Assembly: GCA_963776205.1 (NCBI GenBank)
Contig: CAVZLR010000001.1
Span: forward strand, 310,001-374,000
DNA length: 64,000 bases
Source of the DNA: UBA4459 sp963776205
Lineage (GTDB): Bacteria; Bacteroidota; Bacteroidia; Bacteroidales; F082
Direction of reading: 5' to 3'
The translations under genes and the position numbers were made by a program. Below, piece by piece: positions 36,433 to 45,735 of the stretch; the first letter of the stretch is position 1; every line of letters begins with the position of its first letter. The notes under the pieces are model-generated. The model was not told the origin of the DNA, made no database searches, and worked only from the letters and a program-made list of their open reading frames with translations.

Positions 36433-38034
36433 ATGAGAATAAGAATTTTATTGGCTTTTTTAACCATTCTCCTGAATGCAAGTTTTGCCCAAGATGCATT
36501 TGATTATCAGTTAGAACTTACTCCCGTTGAAATACAAGATTTACCCGGCATACATTCGTATGCTTTTGCACAGCATGATGGGAAATGGCTCGTAATTGGC
36601 GGCAGACTTGATGGCTTGCATGCCCGTCAGCCATTTAATACATTTCCGCCACCTTATAACAATTCGGATATGTATGTGATTGATATTAATACGCAAGAAT
36701 TCTGGACTGCTTCAATCAGTTCATTATCAACAGCCCTTAGCGAACAATTGCAATCGACCAATATGAATTTTTACCAGGACAGTGACAGCCTTTATATTAT
36801 CGGGGGATATGCCTATTCACCTACTGCTGACGATCATATAACGTTTCCTTATTTGACTTCTGTGCAGGTTTCTTCATTAATGGAGGCCGTGATAAATGGA
36901 AGCCCAATAAATGATTTCTTTAAACAGATTACGGATGATCATTTTGCGGTGACAGGCGGCCAGTTTGGCAAGATTGGGAACACCTTTTACCTGGTTGGAG
37001 GACAACGTTTTGAAGGGCTTTATAATCCAATGGGGCATCCTACCTACACACAAACCTATGCTGATCAGATCCAAAAGTTTACTATTGATAACAGTGGTGA
37101 TCAATTGAGTTATCATAATTATGAAAGTATCGTTGACCCGGTTCATTTAAGAAGGAGGGATTATAACCTCATTCCACAAATCTTTCCCAACGGAACCGAA
37201 GGATATACCATTTCATCAGGTGTATTTCAGGCAACAGTAGATTTACCTTTCTTATATCCTATTGATATAAACGAAGATGGATATACACCCATAACCAATT
37301 TCAATCAGTATTTGAGTAATTATCACAGTGCTAAAGCATGTTTGTACGACGAGACTTCCAATCAAATGCATACAATCTTTTTTGGCGGAATGAGCCAATA
37401 TTACTACCAGGATGATGAATTGATTCAAGACGACCAAGTACCTTTTGTAAAAACCATCAGCCGATTGACCAGGTTTGCTGATAGCAGCTTACAGGAATAT
37501 CAGCTTCCTGTTGAGATGCCGGCCCTACTGGGTGCGAGTGCCGAATTCATTTCGAATGAGGACCTACCCCATTACGATTCAGATATTATCAAACTCAGTG
37601 AAATAGTTCAGGATACTGTTTTAATCGGACATATTTTTGGCGGAATTTACAGTCCTACTCTAAATCCTTTTAGCAATAATCAAACATCTGCAACAAACGC
37701 TGAAAATACCATTTACGCTATCAAATTGATCAGGGGAACTCAGACAGGAATACATAAAATTGAAGGTTCGAATCCTTTTAACTTTAATTTATATCCAAAC
37801 CCTGCAGAGGATAACATCAGGGTGACATACGAGTTAAAAGAACCTGTATCAGTTGGGTATTTTATAACAGCTTCGGACGGACAATTGCTGCTTCAGGGGG
37901 AGATTACACAAACAAAAGTGGGCGAAAATACGAAAGCATTTTTATTGGATCAAAGCTTACCCTCACAATTACTGTATATCACACTGGTTTTTGATAATAC
38001 TTTTTTTGTCACTAAAAAGTTGAGTAAAAATTAA
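36433..38034 (+). CDS. Type IX-secreted kelch-like beta-propeller protein
   Basis: 533 residues. Signal peptide 1-19 (cleavage after SFAQ). The body contains kelch-like blades, recognisable as GKWLVIGGRLDGLH, DSLYIIGGYAYSPT, NTFYLVGGQRFEG, HTIFFGGMSQYY and LIGHIFGGIYSP, at roughly 55- to 90-residue intervals. The last about 80 residues are a Por/type IX sorting domain (NLYPNPAEDNIRVTYEL to TLVFDNTFFVTKKLSKN), so the protein should cross the outer membrane and be anchored or released by the PorU-type machinery. The catalytic or binding target is unknown. It follows the GH47 lipoprotein by 70 bases and may share its regulation. Confidence 0.82.
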   Translation: MRIRILLAFLTILLNASFAQDAFDYQLELTPVEIQDLPGIHSYAFAQHDGKWLVIGGRLDGLHARQPFNTFPPPYNNSDMYVIDINTQEFWTASISSLSTALSEQLQSTNMNFYQDSDSLYIIGGYAYSPTADDHITFPYLTSVQVSSLMEAVINGSPINDFFKQITDDHFAVTGGQFGKIGNTFYLVGGQRFEGLYNPMGHPTYTQTYADQIQKFTIDNSGDQLSYHNYESIVDPVHLRRRDYNLIPQIFPNGTEGYTISSGVFQATVDLPFLYPIDINEDGYTPITNFNQYLSNYHSAKACLYDETSNQMHTIFFGGMSQYYYQDDELIQDDQVPFVKTISRLTRFADSSLQEYQLPVEMPALLGASAEFISNEDLPHYDSDIIKLSEIVQDTVLIGHIFGGIYSPTLNPFSNNQTSATNAENTIYAIKLIRGTQTGIHKIEGSNPFNFNLYPNPAEDNIRVTYELKEPVSVGYFITASDGQLLLQGEITQTKVGENTKAFLLDQSLPSQLLYITLVFDNTFFVTKKLSKN

Positions 38035-38078
38035 TTCTTCCCTGGTTTTTCTAATGTTCATGCTCCTAAGAATTACCC

Positions 38079-38086
38079 TACTTTTG
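38079..38086 (+). promoter_or_regulatory. Candidate -7 box (TAnnTTTG) of the ABC-F gene
   Basis: TACTTTTG matches the Bacteroidota -7 box exactly and lies 24 bases before the ATG at 38111. No good -33 TTTG is present at the expected spacing. Confidence 0.35.
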
Positions 38087-38110
38087 CCATTGTTTTCTTG
38101 AAGCAACTCT

Positions 38111-40000
38111 ATGAATTACCTGTCTGCCGAAAATCTTTCCAAAACCTATGGTGACAAAGCCCTTTTTGAAGGCTTGAGCTTCGGGCTGCACAAGGGTGAA
38201 AAAACAGCCCTCATTGCCAATAATGGCACTGGGAAATCAACCTTGCTCAGGATAATGGCCGGAAAGGAGATACCCGACACTGGACAGGTAATTTTACGGG
38301 ATGGTATTAAAACAGCATTCCTGGAGCAGGACCCGTATTTCGAGCCAGGCTTGTCTATTGATGAGTTGATCGATTCTTCACACAGCAGTGTCTCAAAGGT
38401 AATCAGTAAATACAACGATGCCATCCAGTCTGAAAGTGAACTACATAATGCTGAAACACAAAAAAACCTTGAAAAAGCAATTGCCAAAATGGATCATGTG
38501 CAGGCCTGGGATTATGAACGCCGCCTCAAACAGTTGCTCAGCCTTTTTCTCATCACCGATACAAGTGTACAGATTGATGTCCTGTCGGGAGGTGAAAAGA
38601 AAAGACTGGCCCTTGCCCTTGTTCTGTTGGATGAACCCGAATTACTGATCCTTGACGAGCCTACCAACCACCTGGATGTGGATATGATCGAATGGCTTGA
38701 AGCTTATCTTTCCCGCGCCAACCTCACCCTTTTCATGGTCACCCACGACCGTTATTTCCTCGACCGTGTGTGTAATCACATCCTTGAAATGAGCCACGGA
38801 CAATTGTATTACCACAATGGCAACTACGAATATTTCCTGGAGAAAAAAGCTGAAAGGGATGAAATTCAGCAAGTGGAAACAGACAAGGCCCGTCAGCTGA
38901 TGAAAAAAGAACTGGAATGGCTGCGTCGGCAACCTAAAGCCCGGACACACAAATCCAAATCAAGAATACAGGCATTTGACGGTATAAAGGAAAAAGCCAC
39001 CGGGCTGAAAAAAGAACAAGAACTGGAACTGCAATTGAATGTAACTCGGATTGGTGGAAAGATCCTTGAAATAGAAGACCTCAAAAAAAGCTACGGCAGT
39101 ACAAAAATTGTCGAAGATTTCAGCTACCTGTTCAAAAAAGGCGAGCGAATCGGTATCATCGGGAAAAACGGCTCCGGAAAAACCAGTTTCCTAAACCTGA
39201 TCACTGGCCATGAAAAGCCCGACAGCGGCCGCATTGAAACCGGACAAACCGTTATATTCGGCTATTACCGGCAAGCAGGAATTATAATATCTGACGACAA
39301 AAAAGTAATTGATGTGGTAAAAGAAATTGCGGAAGTGGTGCAGATGGGTGATGGGAATACGATCTCTGCCTCCCGATTTCTTGAACTTTTTATGTTCCCG
39401 CCGGAGGTGCAGTACAAACAGGTAGGTCTGCTGAGCGGTGGTGAAAAACGAAGGCTGAACCTGCTGACGGTGCTCATTAAAAATCCCAATTTTCTCATCC
39501 TCGATGAGCCTACCAACGATCTCGACCTGCTGGTACTGAATCGTTTGGAGGAATTTCTGTTGAATTACAATGGATGCCTTATACTGGTTTCCCACGACCG
39601 TTATTTCCTGAATAAATTGACGGATCACCTGTTCATTTTCGAAGGAGAAGGCAAGATCAGAGATTATTATGGGTCGTACACGAAATACAGTTTTGAAAAA
39701 GAACAGGAAAAAAGACTGGAAGAAAAGCGAAACAAACAGCAATTGCCTGAAGCAAAAAAACCAGTCATGCCTAGGGTGAAAACCAAATTGAGTTTTAACG
39801 AACAGCGCGAATACGAGTTGCTTGAAAAAGAAATTGAGCAACTGGAAAAAGAGAAAACAGCAGCCGAAACCCTCCTGAATTCAGGCATCGAAGATTACGA
39901 AGAACTCAACAAGCTTTCGGCGCAAATTGGAAAATTGATAGACCTCATTGACGCAAAAACCTTACGCTGGATGGAGTTGGATGAGTTTGTTCACTCCTAA
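38111..40000 (+). CDS. ABC-F family ATPase (ribosome-associated)
   Basis: 629 residues with two ABC domains and no membrane segments. First Walker A ANNGTGKST (36-44), signature LSGGEKKR, Walker B LLILDEPTNHLD. Second Walker A GKNGSGKTS, signature LSGGEKRR, Walker B FLILDEPTNDLD. A charged linker between them (about 240-310, MKKELEWLRRQPKARTHKS) and a C-terminal coiled coil (about 560-625) fit the Uup/YfmR-like subgroup. Such proteins bind the ribosomal E site to resolve stalled or misfolded translation states; some confer antibiotic protection. The linker looks like a housekeeping rather than a resistance type, but that is an inference. It is convergent with the next gene, with no clear terminator. 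Confidence 0.9.
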   Translation: MNYLSAENLSKTYGDKALFEGLSFGLHKGEKTALIANNGTGKSTLLRIMAGKEIPDTGQVILRDGIKTAFLEQDPYFEPGLSIDELIDSSHSSVSKVISKYNDAIQSESELHNAETQKNLEKAIAKMDHVQAWDYERRLKQLLSLFLITDTSVQIDVLSGGEKKRLALALVLLDEPELLILDEPTNHLDVDMIEWLEAYLSRANLTLFMVTHDRYFLDRVCNHILEMSHGQLYYHNGNYEYFLEKKAERDEIQQVETDKARQLMKKELEWLRRQPKARTHKSKSRIQAFDGIKEKATGLKKEQELELQLNVTRIGGKILEIEDLKKSYGSTKIVEDFSYLFKKGERIGIIGKNGSGKTSFLNLITGHEKPDSGRIETGQTVIFGYYRQAGIIISDDKKVIDVVKEIAEVVQMGDGNTISASRFLELFMFPPEVQYKQVGLLSGGEKRRLNLLTVLIKNPNFLILDEPTNDLDLLVLNRLEEFLLNYNGCLILVSHDRYFLNKLTDHLFIFEGEGKIRDYYGSYTKYSFEKEQEKRLEEKRNKQQLPEAKKPVMPRVKTKLSFNEQREYELLEKEIEQLEKEKTAAETLLNSGIEDYEELNKLSAQIGKLIDLIDAKTLRWMELDEFVHS

Positions 40001-40020
40001 TTTACCTCAATGCGATTTGT

Positions 40021-40653
40021 TTAGTAAATAACTTTTGCCATATATTTTGCCAACTCCTTACCGAGCTTAGCATAGGCTTCTGCAATTCTATTATAATCAG
40101 GTGAATATGAGCTCATAACCTCATTACCAGGCGCTCCAGTTACAGAAATCACCAATTGATTTTCCGGTTTATTAATCTCAGAAATGATGACGATCACGTT
40201 GATTAGTGCCGGGGCTCTTTTCCCATTCTTATTAAAACCTGCCTCAATAAAAATGGTATGGATGTTTAATTCGTATAATTGGTTGGTAAATTTTTCATCA
40301 ATGGTTACTTTCTTACTATTCGAATACTTATTAAAAAGTTCAATGAATTTGGGCTGAAAAAGCTCAATTCGAATATCATTCCACTCTGCTAACCATGCTT
40401 CACTGCTTCCTTTCTTTCGCCTCTCAGCATCGTCTTTCATGTATTCAATGTAGGCGTCTTCGTTTCCGTATTCACCAACATCCATATCGGAATAATCAAA
40501 TGTCAGGTGCAAATTTCCAACCTGTTTAAATAATTTTGGATTACCTGCGACCAGTTCAAATTCCTGGGCATTGATTTGAAAACTGCTATAAAGCATTAAA
40601 AAACAAAGCAGAACTGTCTTTCTGGTAAGGTCGTAAAATAAAGGCGTGCACAT
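40021..40653 (-). CDS. Secreted protein of unknown function
   Basis: 210 residues. The N-terminus has a basic start and a hydrophobic core (about 12-25, KTVLLCFLMLYSSF) with likely cleavage after INAQ. The mature part mixes beta and alpha segments (FELVAGNPKLFKQVGNLHLTFDYSD; YNRIAEAYAKLGKELAKYM). No cysteines remain after the signal. I do not recognise the family. It begins two bases after the stop of the DUF2846-like gene, so the two are coupled in one transcript and may form a pair of envelope proteins. Confidence 0.65.
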   Translation of the reverse strand: MCTPLFYDLTRKTVLLCFLMLYSSFQINAQEFELVAGNPKLFKQVGNLHLTFDYSDMDVGEYGNEDAYIEYMKDDAERRKKGSSEAWLAEWNDIRIELFQPKFIELFNKYSNSKKVTIDEKFTNQLYELNIHTIFIEAGFNKNGKRAPALINVIVIISEINKPENQLVISVTGAPGNEVMSSYSPDYNRIAEAYAKLGKELAKYMAKVIY

Positions 40654-40655
40654 TA

Positions 40656-41066
40656 CTAATCCTTAGGAATAGACAATTTACACTTCTGGATATCCTTCTC
40701 AGCTTCTTTTATATCAGGAATCATGAACTCACAACAATCACCTTTGATATAATATGTTTTACCGGATTCAACATCCAGGTCCACTTCCCTTCGTGTATTG
40801 GTTACTTGCGCCCAGAATGTGTAACGGCCAGGATCAGCAAAATACACCAGGTACGATTTATTCTTTAGATGCGCTTCACTCACCTCTTCCTCATTGGCAT
40901 TAACTGTATAATGAACTGCAGCACCTACCATACTACCGGGGCGATAGATATATACCAATGCTTTTCCATCAGGAATTTCTTCTACAGGTTCAAACTTTTG
41001 TGAAAAAACAGATGTGCTCGCACATACAAACGTGAGAATGAATAAAATTTTAACAAAGTGCTTCAT
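40656..41066 (-). CDS. DUF2846-like secreted protein
   Basis: 136 residues with a signal peptide (cleavage after SVFSQ). The core GKALVYIYRPGSMVGAAVHY followed by a short strand (KSYLVYFADPGRYTFWAQ) and TYYIKGDC matches the DUF2846 pattern of small beta-sandwich proteins seen in many Gram-negative envelopes. Cysteines occur as CC and in KCKL near the end. The function of DUF2846 is not known. It is the first gene of a two-gene transcript with 40021-40653. Confidence 0.7.
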   Translation of the reverse strand: MKHFVKILFILTFVCASTSVFSQKFEPVEEIPDGKALVYIYRPGSMVGAAVHYTVNANEEEVSEAHLKNKSYLVYFADPGRYTFWAQVTNTRREVDLDVESGKTYYIKGDCCEFMIPDIKEAEKDIQKCKLSIPKD

Positions 41067-41170
41067 GAGATTTTTGGTTTTTTGGGTTAATTATTGATAG
41101 CTATTTGTAACAAATTTATTTTCAATGATGATGATAAAATGCTTTTGCTTTTTTTATTATTTGATTAATA

Positions 41171-41563
41171 TTAATCCCGTTCAGCTTCCCATGTTCCAGC
41201 ATAAATTCCCTTTACAGTGAATGTTCCATTCATTTTGTTAAAATCTGCATTCACTGAGCCTGTTTGATTCAGTAAATTGCCACCAGCATAATACTTGATT
41301 GTTACTGAATAGCCATTGATGCAGCAGCTTTGAAGCAATGTAAAAACATCCTTACCATCATCTATTTCGCCACTTAAACCGGTTCCGTTTTGGGTAAGTG
41401 TCATATCGGCATCCACTTGTTCATCAATAATAGTAAAATCATAGTCTATCTTCCAATCGCCACTCAGGTTCGTGTAAACCTCAGGTTCTTTTTCGCAAGA
41501 ATTAAATAGCAGGAAACTTGAAGAAATCAGAATTGAAAATAACAGAGAAAGGGCAGTTTTCAT
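41171..41563 (-). CDS. Small lipoprotein, lipocalin-like
   Basis: 130 residues from ATG 41563. The open frame runs upstream to 41626, but the later ATG begins the signal sequence (KTALSLLFSILISSSFLLFNSC, lipid cysteine at residue 23) directly. The mature part has LSGDWKIDYDFTIIDEQ and later GTFTVKGIYAGTWEAERD, resembling lipocalin-like GxW strands. A CC pair (LLQSCCINGY) is central. Monocistronic. No ligand can be named. Confidence 0.68.
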   Translation of the reverse strand: MKTALSLLFSILISSSFLLFNSCEKEPEVYTNLSGDWKIDYDFTIIDEQVDADMTLTQNGTGLSGEIDDGKDVFTLLQSCCINGYSVTIKYYAGGNLLNQTGSVNADFNKMNGTFTVKGIYAGTWEAERD

Positions 41564-41836
41564 GATCAATTTTTTAGGTAGAAAAATAAGTGTCTCAAAT
41601 GTACAACTAAAACCGCTAAATGTCAAGAAGATAAATTTATAACTATGTGATAATTAATCCTCTTCACATGTGATTTATCTCTCAATGTTACATTATATCC
41701 TTGTAAAATATTTCGTTGTTGATTTTTAAGTTTTAATCGAATAAATGTATTTCAAGTTCAGAATTTCTTTCATAATTTATGATTTATGTCATATTTTAAT
41801 GTTACATTTACCCTAATTATTTAAAACAACTACATT

Positions 41837-42235
41837 ATGAAAAACAAAAAATTAAATGTCCTTATCATCGTTCTGATGATAGGAATGCTGCTTCCGCTTG
41901 GTCTTTTTAGCCAGGAAGTAATTGAAATCCAGGTGTCACCCAATGTTCTGAATTTACAGAATAATGGTGTTGTCGTAACGATCCATACTGATATTCCTTA
42001 TTCAGCAGTCATCGGATCAAGTGTAAGTTTAAACGGGCTTGAAATTGAGAGTTGGAAATCTGATAACCAGGGCTATTTTGTAGCCAAATTCAATATGGAT
42101 GAGGTGAAACAACTGGAAGGTCTCGAAATAGGCGGGTACAACACATTAACACTATCAGGAGAGACCGGAAATGGTACGTTTACGGGATCCGATGAGATCC
42201 TGGTGATCAACAATATTCCGAATAAAAAAAAGTAA
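41837..42235 (+). CDS. Small secreted beta-rich protein, unknown
   Basis: 132 residues. Signal peptide with cleavage after GLFSQ (about residue 26). The mature part is about 106 residues, beta-rich and free of cysteine: EIQVSPNVLNLQNNGVVVTI, then SSVSLNGLEIESWKSD and GGYNTLTLSGETGNGTFTGS. The opening looks like an Ig-like or cohesin-type beta-sandwich strand pair, but no family is certain. It is followed by a strong terminator, so it is a single-gene transcript. Confidence 0.68.
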   Translation: MKNKKLNVLIIVLMIGMLLPLGLFSQEVIEIQVSPNVLNLQNNGVVVTIHTDIPYSAVIGSSVSLNGLEIESWKSDNQGYFVAKFNMDEVKQLEGLEIGGYNTLTLSGETGNGTFTGSDEILVINNIPNKKK

Positions 42236-42272
42236 CTCCATTATAGATTGATATTTTATAATTAATTTGCTG

Positions 42273-42300
42273 AGCACCCTCTCCTGGGGGTGCTTTTTTT
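42273..42300 (+). terminator. Intrinsic terminator
   Basis: AGCACCC (42273-42279) pairs with GGGTGCT (42288-42294), with further T to 42300. It lies 38 bases after the stop of the small secreted protein. Confidence 0.85.
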
Positions 42301-42449
42301 GTCAATGAAAATACGAAGTATTTTAAATCCCAACTGAATATAGCCATCTAAATACTTTACTGCCTGCCCATTAATATTAATTATTCATAAAATGAAACCA
42401 TAGAGTTGTTTTTGGGTGTACCTTTACCAAATCTAAATAACAATCAATA

Positions 42450-43562
42450 ATGAGCACACCCATCCTAAAATATAACAAGCAAGACCAGCCTGAGTTCATC
42501 AAAGAATTGCAAAAGAAGGTGAAAGACTATTTCACTACCAATAACATTTCGAGGCATGCCAACCTCAATATGAAACTCAAGACCGCCTTCATGCTCTTGT
42601 TGTATTTCACACCATTGGCACTGATGCTTACCGGAGTTGTCAGCACCTTTTGGCCCATGATGATCATGTGGTTTTTAATGAGCCTTGGCATGGCAGGTAT
42701 CGGCTTATCCATTATGCATGATGCCAATCACAGGTCATATTCCAAAAATCGGGCAGTGAACAATATTTTGGGATTCCTCGTGAACTTTTTGGGTGCTAAC
42801 GATTTGAACTGGAAGATCCAGCACAATTACCTGCACCATGGATTTACAAATATCCACGGCATCGATGATGATATCAAAACACCGGTAATGCGGTTTTCAC
42901 CCAACCAGAAACGTAAGAAAATATTTAAATTCCAATTGTATTACGCGCCCCTCATGTATGGTTTGATGACGCTCAACTGGCTGGTGATCAAAGATTTTAT
43001 GTCGCTGATCAAATACAACAAAAAGAATTTACTACAACGCAATGGCCTTACCATGAACAAGGCTTTCACCCTGCTTATTTTTAATAAAGTCTGGTACATC
43101 GGATTAACGCTGGTGCTTCCGCTCATCCTCATCGATCTGCCCTGGTGGCAGATAGTGCTGGGGTTTTTAATGATGCAATACATTTGCGGACTGATACTCA
43201 CCCTCATTTTCCAGCCGGCGCATGTAATTGAAGAAACGGACTTTTTTGTAGCTGACGAAAGTGGCAGCATGGAAAACCATTTCGCTATTCACCAGATGAA
43301 AACGACGGCCAATTTTGCCAACAAAAGCGTGCTGTTCTCCTGGTTTATCGGGGGGTTGAATTACCAAATCGAGCACCATTTATTTCCGAATATCTGCCAT
43401 GTGCACTACCGGAAAATTTCGAAAATTGTGAAGGAAACCGCCGATGAGTTTAACATTCCTTACAACCAACATAAAACCTTTTTCGGTGCTTTAAAAAGTC
43501 ATTTTACGCTGATTCACCAGCTGGGAACGGGTAAATACGACCGCCTTATGGCTAAGGTGTAA
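42450..43562 (+). CDS. Membrane fatty acid desaturase (acyl-lipid or acyl-CoA type)
   Basis: 370-residue di-iron desaturase of the linoleoyl/front-end-like bacterial group, which inserts double bonds into membrane fatty acids using O2. The three histidine boxes are HDANH (90-94), HNYLHH (125-130) and QIEHH with His309-310. Hydrophobic pairs flank them (about 45-88 and 205-250). QIEHH is the box of delta-5/delta-6-like desaturases, but no cytochrome b5 domain is fused, so an external electron carrier is needed. Regiospecificity cannot be read from sequence. The GC content and codon use look higher than in the next block, which starts 298 bases downstream. Confidence 0.9.
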   Translation: MSTPILKYNKQDQPEFIKELQKKVKDYFTTNNISRHANLNMKLKTAFMLLLYFTPLALMLTGVVSTFWPMMIMWFLMSLGMAGIGLSIMHDANHRSYSKNRAVNNILGFLVNFLGANDLNWKIQHNYLHHGFTNIHGIDDDIKTPVMRFSPNQKRKKIFKFQLYYAPLMYGLMTLNWLVIKDFMSLIKYNKKNLLQRNGLTMNKAFTLLIFNKVWYIGLTLVLPLILIDLPWWQIVLGFLMMQYICGLILTLIFQPAHVIEETDFFVADESGSMENHFAIHQMKTTANFANKSVLFSWFIGGLNYQIEHHLFPNICHVHYRKISKIVKETADEFNIPYNQHKTFFGALKSHFTLIHQLGTGKYDRLMAKV

Positions 43563-43860
43563 CAAACGTTTTTTACGAAATATTTCTTTGTTTGGTAGTT
43601 TTTCTGCCAACCCATGCTATATTTTTTTAATTTTAAGCAGATTAGCTTAAAAAGCCTTATTAAAACACATAGAAACAGGTAAACATGGCTTTATCCGGTA
43701 ATTATTCCTGGATATGTACAGCTTCTATGAACATATTACAAGTTGTGCGTAATTAAACCCAACCAAAAAGTATACAACATTCGAAAATCTGTATAAAGAG
43801 TTTAGGCTACTTCCAACCGACCTTTGTCTTATAATTTTAATCATTACAAAATAGACAAAA
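43563..43860. other. Intergenic region before the accessory block
   Basis: 298 bases without a gene. A short imperfect inverted sequence ATTACAAGTTGTGCGTAAT lies near 43735-43753, and the base composition drops to the AT-rich level of the following genes. I see no clear promoter or terminator. Confidence 0.4.
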
Positions 43861-44811
43861 ATGAATACAAATCAATTTGGTAAAAAAGGTTGGACACCAA
43901 ACAGAATTGGAAATTTAAATGGCAAAACATACGTCATTACAGGTACTACAAGCGGAACAGGTTTTGAAGCAACAAAGATATTGCTTTCAAAAGGTGCTAA
44001 AGTGGTAATGCTTAATAGAAACCCAAAGAAAGCAGAAGACACTATTAAAACTTTAAAACAAGAACTTGGGAACCAAATAGACGTTTTAGCTATAAAAATG
44101 GATTTGGCAGAACAAGCTTCTGTAAAAAAAGCTGCAGAAGAAGTTATTGAAACAGTACTCAAAATTGATGCCTTAATCTGCAATGCGGCAATTGCCCAAG
44201 TACCTAAACAAACTCTAACAGTGGACGGTTGGGAGAGCCAAATGGGAACGAATTACTATGGAAATTTTACACTTCAAGCTTTACTGTTCCCTCTCATTGA
44301 AAAATCTAAAGGACGAATTGTAGCGGTAGGAAGTCTGGGATATGATATGGGAATTAAAACAATCAAATTTGATGATTTGAATTGGGATAAAGATTACACG
44401 CCTAATAATGCGTATAGTCAAAGTAAACTGGCACAGATTATGACTATCTATGAACTACAGGATAGATTGAAAGAAGCTGGCAAATCAGATGTTAAAGCAT
44501 ATGCTTGTCATCCTGGTTCTTCAAGAACCAACTTAATAAATACAAGTGGTAGTTTTATGATGAAATTCATCTTTAATCTAATGAAATTATCACCATTAAC
44601 ACAATCGGCTGAAAAAGGTGCTTATCCGCAATTGATGTGTGCTACAGAATCAAATTTAGACCCGAGTGGTTTTTACGGACCTACAGGAAGAAACAATTGG
44701 ACAGGACCAGTTGGAGAACATAAATTAGAGCCACACGCCAAAGATAAAGCGGTTTCTAAAAGACTATGGGAACTTTCAGAAAAAGAAACAGGTGTAAAAT
44801 GGAATATTTAA
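43861..44811 (+). CDS. Short-chain dehydrogenase/reductase
   Basis: 316-residue NAD(P)-dependent oxidoreductase of the protochlorophyllide-reductase-like branch of SDRs. The cofactor motif TGTTSGTG (27-34) departs from the usual TGxxxGIG at the seventh position. CNAAIA corresponds to the NNAG motif, and the catalytic Tyr185 and Lys189 lie in YSQSK. A C-terminal extension (about 280-316) carries GFYGPTGRNNWTGPVG, often seen in bacterial members of this branch. The substrate is unknown. It starts a tight three-gene run with an AraC regulator (9 bases) and a membrane protein, and its codon use is AT-rich compared with the preceding desaturase gene. Confidence 0.85.
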   Translation: MNTNQFGKKGWTPNRIGNLNGKTYVITGTTSGTGFEATKILLSKGAKVVMLNRNPKKAEDTIKTLKQELGNQIDVLAIKMDLAEQASVKKAAEEVIETVLKIDALICNAAIAQVPKQTLTVDGWESQMGTNYYGNFTLQALLFPLIEKSKGRIVAVGSLGYDMGIKTIKFDDLNWDKDYTPNNAYSQSKLAQIMTIYELQDRLKEAGKSDVKAYACHPGSSRTNLINTSGSFMMKFIFNLMKLSPLTQSAEKGAYPQLMCATESNLDPSGFYGPTGRNNWTGPVGEHKLEPHAKDKAVSKRLWELSEKETGVKWNI

Positions 44812-44820
44812 ATTTGTAAT

Positions 44821-45732
44821 ATGCAACATTTTAAAACACTATCATCGTATTTGGATTATTTAGGGCTTCCTCGACCAGAGCATCCTATGTTGAGTATTTT
44901 TAACTCAATAGGTGAAGGTTATTTACCTTGTCCACGAGAAAGTTCGCCACCAATTACAAATGATTGCTATTCTATAAGTTTTAAAAAATATGTAGAGGGA
45001 GATTTAAACTACGGACGAACAAAATATGATTTCACTAATGGTGCTTTGATTTTTATTGCACCAAGACAAGTGTTACAGTGGGATAATATTGTAGTTTTTG
45101 AGCAAAAAGGCTTTTCAATAAACTTCCACGAAGATTTTTTGAAAGGAACGGAGTTAGCTCTACAAATAAAAAAATATGGTTTCTTTTCCTATTCAGTAAA
45201 TGAAGCATTACATCTTTCGCCAAAAGAAGAAAAGCAAATAGAATCGATAGTTGAAAACATTGAAATTGAATATCAAAATAATCAAGATGTCTTCAGCAAG
45301 GAAATTATTATTTCTCAATTAATCACGTTGTTAAAATATGCCAATCGTTTCTATGAAAGACAGTTTTTAAATAGAAAAGAAATATCGAACGATTTGTTAG
45401 AGCAATTCAATCAGCATTTAACTGAATATTTTGAATCAGGACAATTGCAAGAAAAAGGCATTCCAAGTATAGAACAAGTCGCAGATAAAATGTCGGTTTC
45501 ACAACGTTACTTAAGTGATACCTTGAAAAAGGAAACAGGTAAAACTACAACCGAACATTTACACTTGCATTTAATAGATGAAGCAAAAAATATATTATTA
45601 CAACCAAATAAGAGTATTTCAGAAGTGGCTTATGAATTAGGGTTTGAATATCCACCTTATTTTTCGAGATTATTCAAAAAGAAAGAAGGTATAAGTCCGA
45701 CCGAGTACAGAGAAAAATATAAATTAAATTAA
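44821..45732 (+). CDS. AraC family transcriptional regulator
   Basis: 303 residues. A cupin-like N-terminal sensor (about 20-150, with GALIFIAPRQVLQW) is joined to a C-terminal double helix-turn-helix at about 205-300. The second HTH is SISEVAYELGFEYPPYFSRLFKKKEG.SPTEYR, the family signature. It lies nine bases after the dehydrogenase stop and three bases before the next gene, so it probably controls this small operon in response to the dehydrogenase's substrate or a related stress. It has no close counterpart elsewhere in the window. Confidence 0.92.
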   Translation: MQHFKTLSSYLDYLGLPRPEHPMLSIFNSIGEGYLPCPRESSPPITNDCYSISFKKYVEGDLNYGRTKYDFTNGALIFIAPRQVLQWDNIVVFEQKGFSINFHEDFLKGTELALQIKKYGFFSYSVNEALHLSPKEEKQIESIVENIEIEYQNNQDVFSKEIIISQLITLLKYANRFYERQFLNRKEISNDLLEQFNQHLTEYFESGQLQEKGIPSIEQVADKMSVSQRYLSDTLKKETGKTTTEHLHLHLIDEAKNILLQPNKSISEVAYELGFEYPPYFSRLFKKKEGISPTEYREKYKLN

Positions 45733-45735
45733 ACA

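Noticed and set aside
37765..37775. GGTTCGAATCC resembling the T-loop of a tRNA
   Set aside because: It lies within the coding frame of the kelch-like protein and no acceptor or anticodon stems can be built around it.
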